The position numbers were made by a program, and so were the translations under genes. The notes under the pieces were generated by a model. The model saw only the letters and a list, made by a program, of their open reading frames with translations, was not told the origin of the DNA and made no database searches. A stretch of 64,000 bases of DNA, taken from assembly GCA_965644295.1 (NCBI GenBank), contig CBFFRP010000355.1, positions 1 through 64,000 on the forward strand. The letters are read 5' to 3'. Of this stretch, positions 62,547-64,000 are shown piece after piece (the stretch's first letter is position 1; every line of letters begins with the position of its first letter). This DNA comes from Paraphysomonas bandaiensis (lineage: Eukaryota > Chrysophyceae).

Positions 62547-64000
62547 ATGACAATGAACACTGTTGGGTTGGGACATCAGTTAGAGGAGTATCTGGATCAC
62601 AGTGATAACGTACAGGGGCTCATAGATATACTGAACTCTCATGGTGGGAATGTATGGGTGGATGTTATGACTGATACTGACCGCACTGTGCTCATGAGTG
62701 CAGCTAAGCGGGGTCGATATGAGGTGTGTAGATATACACTACAGAGAGACATCAGATCCATCAATCGTCAAAACAAGAGGGGGTATACAGCTCTGCACTA
62801 CGCTGTATTTAATGGTCATTATCATGTTGCTCAGCTGCTGTGTGGTCATGGAGCTGACATGCATTGTAAGAATAGATATCAGGAATCTTCATATGATGCT
62901 GCCTGCTCTGCTGGACACTACACTCTTGCATTCTCAATGATATCTGATCACCTGTTTCCCGCACCTTCGCTACCTAGTGAAGGGGAATATATTCTTCCTT
63001 TCAAGAATAGTACATGTAGTGTCAGTGGATCTAGTCAAAGTGTCCGGAAAGCTAATATGCAGCAGTGGTTAGATTGTGATTCAATCAGTACATTTACGCC
63101 CACATATGATGACCGTGGCCAACATAGTTTAGGGAACTCCTTCTCAGATTATTCTGGGTTGTTTCATCCATTAATATCTCGTCGTAATGTGAGTGTTCTG
63201 TCGGCCAAAATCCATGATGAAAATAAAAGTGTGGATCCTGTGAGTGGACCGGAGACGTTTACAAATACTGTTGGTTTTCTAACCTCTACAGAAGAACTAA
63301 GTGAATACTCTATAAGAGTTGTGGGTGTGGTTAATGGAGGAACAGCAAGGGTTGGAACAGAATTCAATTGTTTTGATTTTTCTCCCACATCCGCTTCAAA
63401 CATTGTGACCATTGGACGCAGCCGACAGTGCACCGTATGTTTGGCCGATATTTCGCTAAGTAAAATTCATGCACAGATAGAGCACATTCCCGACACTGGC
63501 TTGTGCATTCGTGACTTGGGTAGCAAACATGGTACTTATGTTAATGCAACTAAGCTATGTGTTCCGGGTTCAATAGAAGGAAAAGATACTGATGGTGTTT
63601 GCAGCAAATACAGTTGTGTGGTGCGCTCACCAGATGATACAATACAAGTAGGACGGGTGGCCCTTCAAATACATAAAAGGAATGTCGCAGATGAGACATC
63701 GGATAAAGAGTACGTGTACAGTGTATATATGTCTGTCATTGAAATATTCTTGTTTATACCTTGGATGGTTTCTCGATATATGGTTGAGCTTACAAGGCAC
63801 TGCTTTTGTATGAATAGGTTAAATTTACGAAAAGAAATGGGAAGAAAGTTATACGACGCCACGCGCCGTGCACATGAGCTAGAATCCGCACTTTCCCGGT
63901 CTAATAGGCCAAAGAAAGCCTCTATTCCGAAGTTATACCCCCCTCTTGCTCATCTAATTCCTACTGCTTCAACCTACTCAGGAAATAGTAACGCTTCTGA
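62547..64000 (+). CDS. ankyrin-repeat and FHA-domain protein, 3' end outside the window
   Basis: The frame is open from the ATG at 62547 to the window end (at least 484 codons). Ankyrin repeats lie at about residues 49-130: DRTVLMSAAKRGRYEVCRY, then NKRGYTALHYAVFNGHYHVA with AQLLCGHGAD. A Ser-rich linker follows. The FHA domain is at about 287-375: IVTIGRSRQCTVCLADISLS, KIHAQIEHI and LGSKHGTYVN carry the phosphothreonine-binding Arg, Ser and Asn positions. A 108-bp stretch at 63710-63817 (GTACGT...AATAG) is an in-frame intron candidate; if it is coding it adds a hydrophobic segment. A helical basic region follows. FHA domains read phosphothreonine, so a signalling scaffold role is likely (inference). 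Confidence 0.83.
   Translation, partial: MTMNTVGLGHQLEEYLDHSDNVQGLIDILNSHGGNVWVDVMTDTDRTVLMSAAKRGRYEVCRYTLQRDIRSINRQNKRGYTALHYAVFNGHYHVAQLLCGHGADMHCKNRYQESSYDAACSAGHYTLAFSMISDHLFPAPSLPSEGEYILPFKNSTCSVSGSSQSVRKANMQQWLDCDSISTFTPTYDDRGQHSLGNSFSDYSGLFHPLISRRNVSVLSAKIHDENKSVDPVSGPETFTNTVGFLTSTEELSEYSIRVVGVVNGGTARVGTEFNCFDFSPTSASNIVTIGRSRQCTVCLADISLSKIHAQIEHIPDTGLCIRDLGSKHGTYVNATKLCVPGSIEGKDTDGVCSKYSCVVRSPDDTIQVGRVALQIHKRNVADETSDKEYVYSVYMSVIEIFLFIPWMVSRYMVELTRHCFCMNRLNLRKEMGRKLYDATRRAHELESALSRSNRPKKASIPKLYPPLAHLIPTASTYSGNSNAS

Noticed and set aside
1-64000. tRNA, rRNA or other structured RNA genes
   Set aside because: I saw no convincing tRNA-like or rRNA-like sequence by eye; a covariance-model scan would be needed to exclude small RNAs.

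Overview
This is nuclear DNA of a eukaryote, not a prokaryotic or organellar window. Host genes are split by short GT-AG introns, and their products are eukaryotic: a COX6A subunit with a mitochondrial presequence, a CCCH-WD40 protein, a TMCO4/DUF726 hydrolase, an inward-rectifier-like K+ channel, a PX-domain coiled-coil protein, an arylsulfatase and a carbohydrate-type sulfotransferase. The sequence is AT-rich, rich in microsatellites and heavily invaded by transposons. I cannot fix the lineage from sequence alone; a free-living or marine protist such as a unicellular holozoan or a stramenopile would fit, but that is a guess.

Layout. 1-13.7 kb is a nest of mobile DNA. A Ty1/copia LTR retrotransposon on the minus strand (1494-12556) has an intact gag and a broken pol. 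Its 5' LTR was split at a TA dinucleotide by a 5 kb Tc1/mariner-type element (7331-12315), whose transposase was itself split by a 2.5 kb insert carrying a minisatellite. 14.4-20.1 kb holds a VOC/glyoxalase-like gene and, head to head across an ACAT microsatellite, a 16-exon DUF726 gene. 20.8-27.5 kb is one large DNA transposon, probably of the Plavaka/CACTA group. Its two ends are dense arrays of the perfect palindrome ACCTATAGGT. It carries a transposase and a divergent multi-exon partner gene. 27.5-38 kb is repeats around an eight-exon arylsulfatase. A 655-bp intron-containing piece of that gene is copied beside a second copia gag about 5 kb away, followed by a hAT remnant.

38-64 kb is the gene-rich part: an NT-C2/coiled-coil/PX protein with ten almost perfect 35-residue repeats, an ATP-grasp protein, a secreted pirin, a Kir-like channel, a hAT remnant, a CCCH-WD40 protein, a secreted propeller-like protein, COX6A, a solo copia LTR, a sulfotransferase, a membrane-anchored alpha/beta hydrolase and the 5' part of an ankyrin-FHA gene that runs off the end.

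Most host genes are arranged as head-to-head pairs with 0.3-0.8 kb between starts, and two of these shared promoters are largely filled by ACAT arrays. The sulfatase and the sulfotransferase suggest sulfated-glycan metabolism; otherwise the genes do not form an obvious pathway. Exon joins were chosen by eye from GT-AG sites, reading frame and family conservation. For the sulfatase, CCCH-WD40, PX, COX6A and propeller genes the summed exon lengths are multiples of three.
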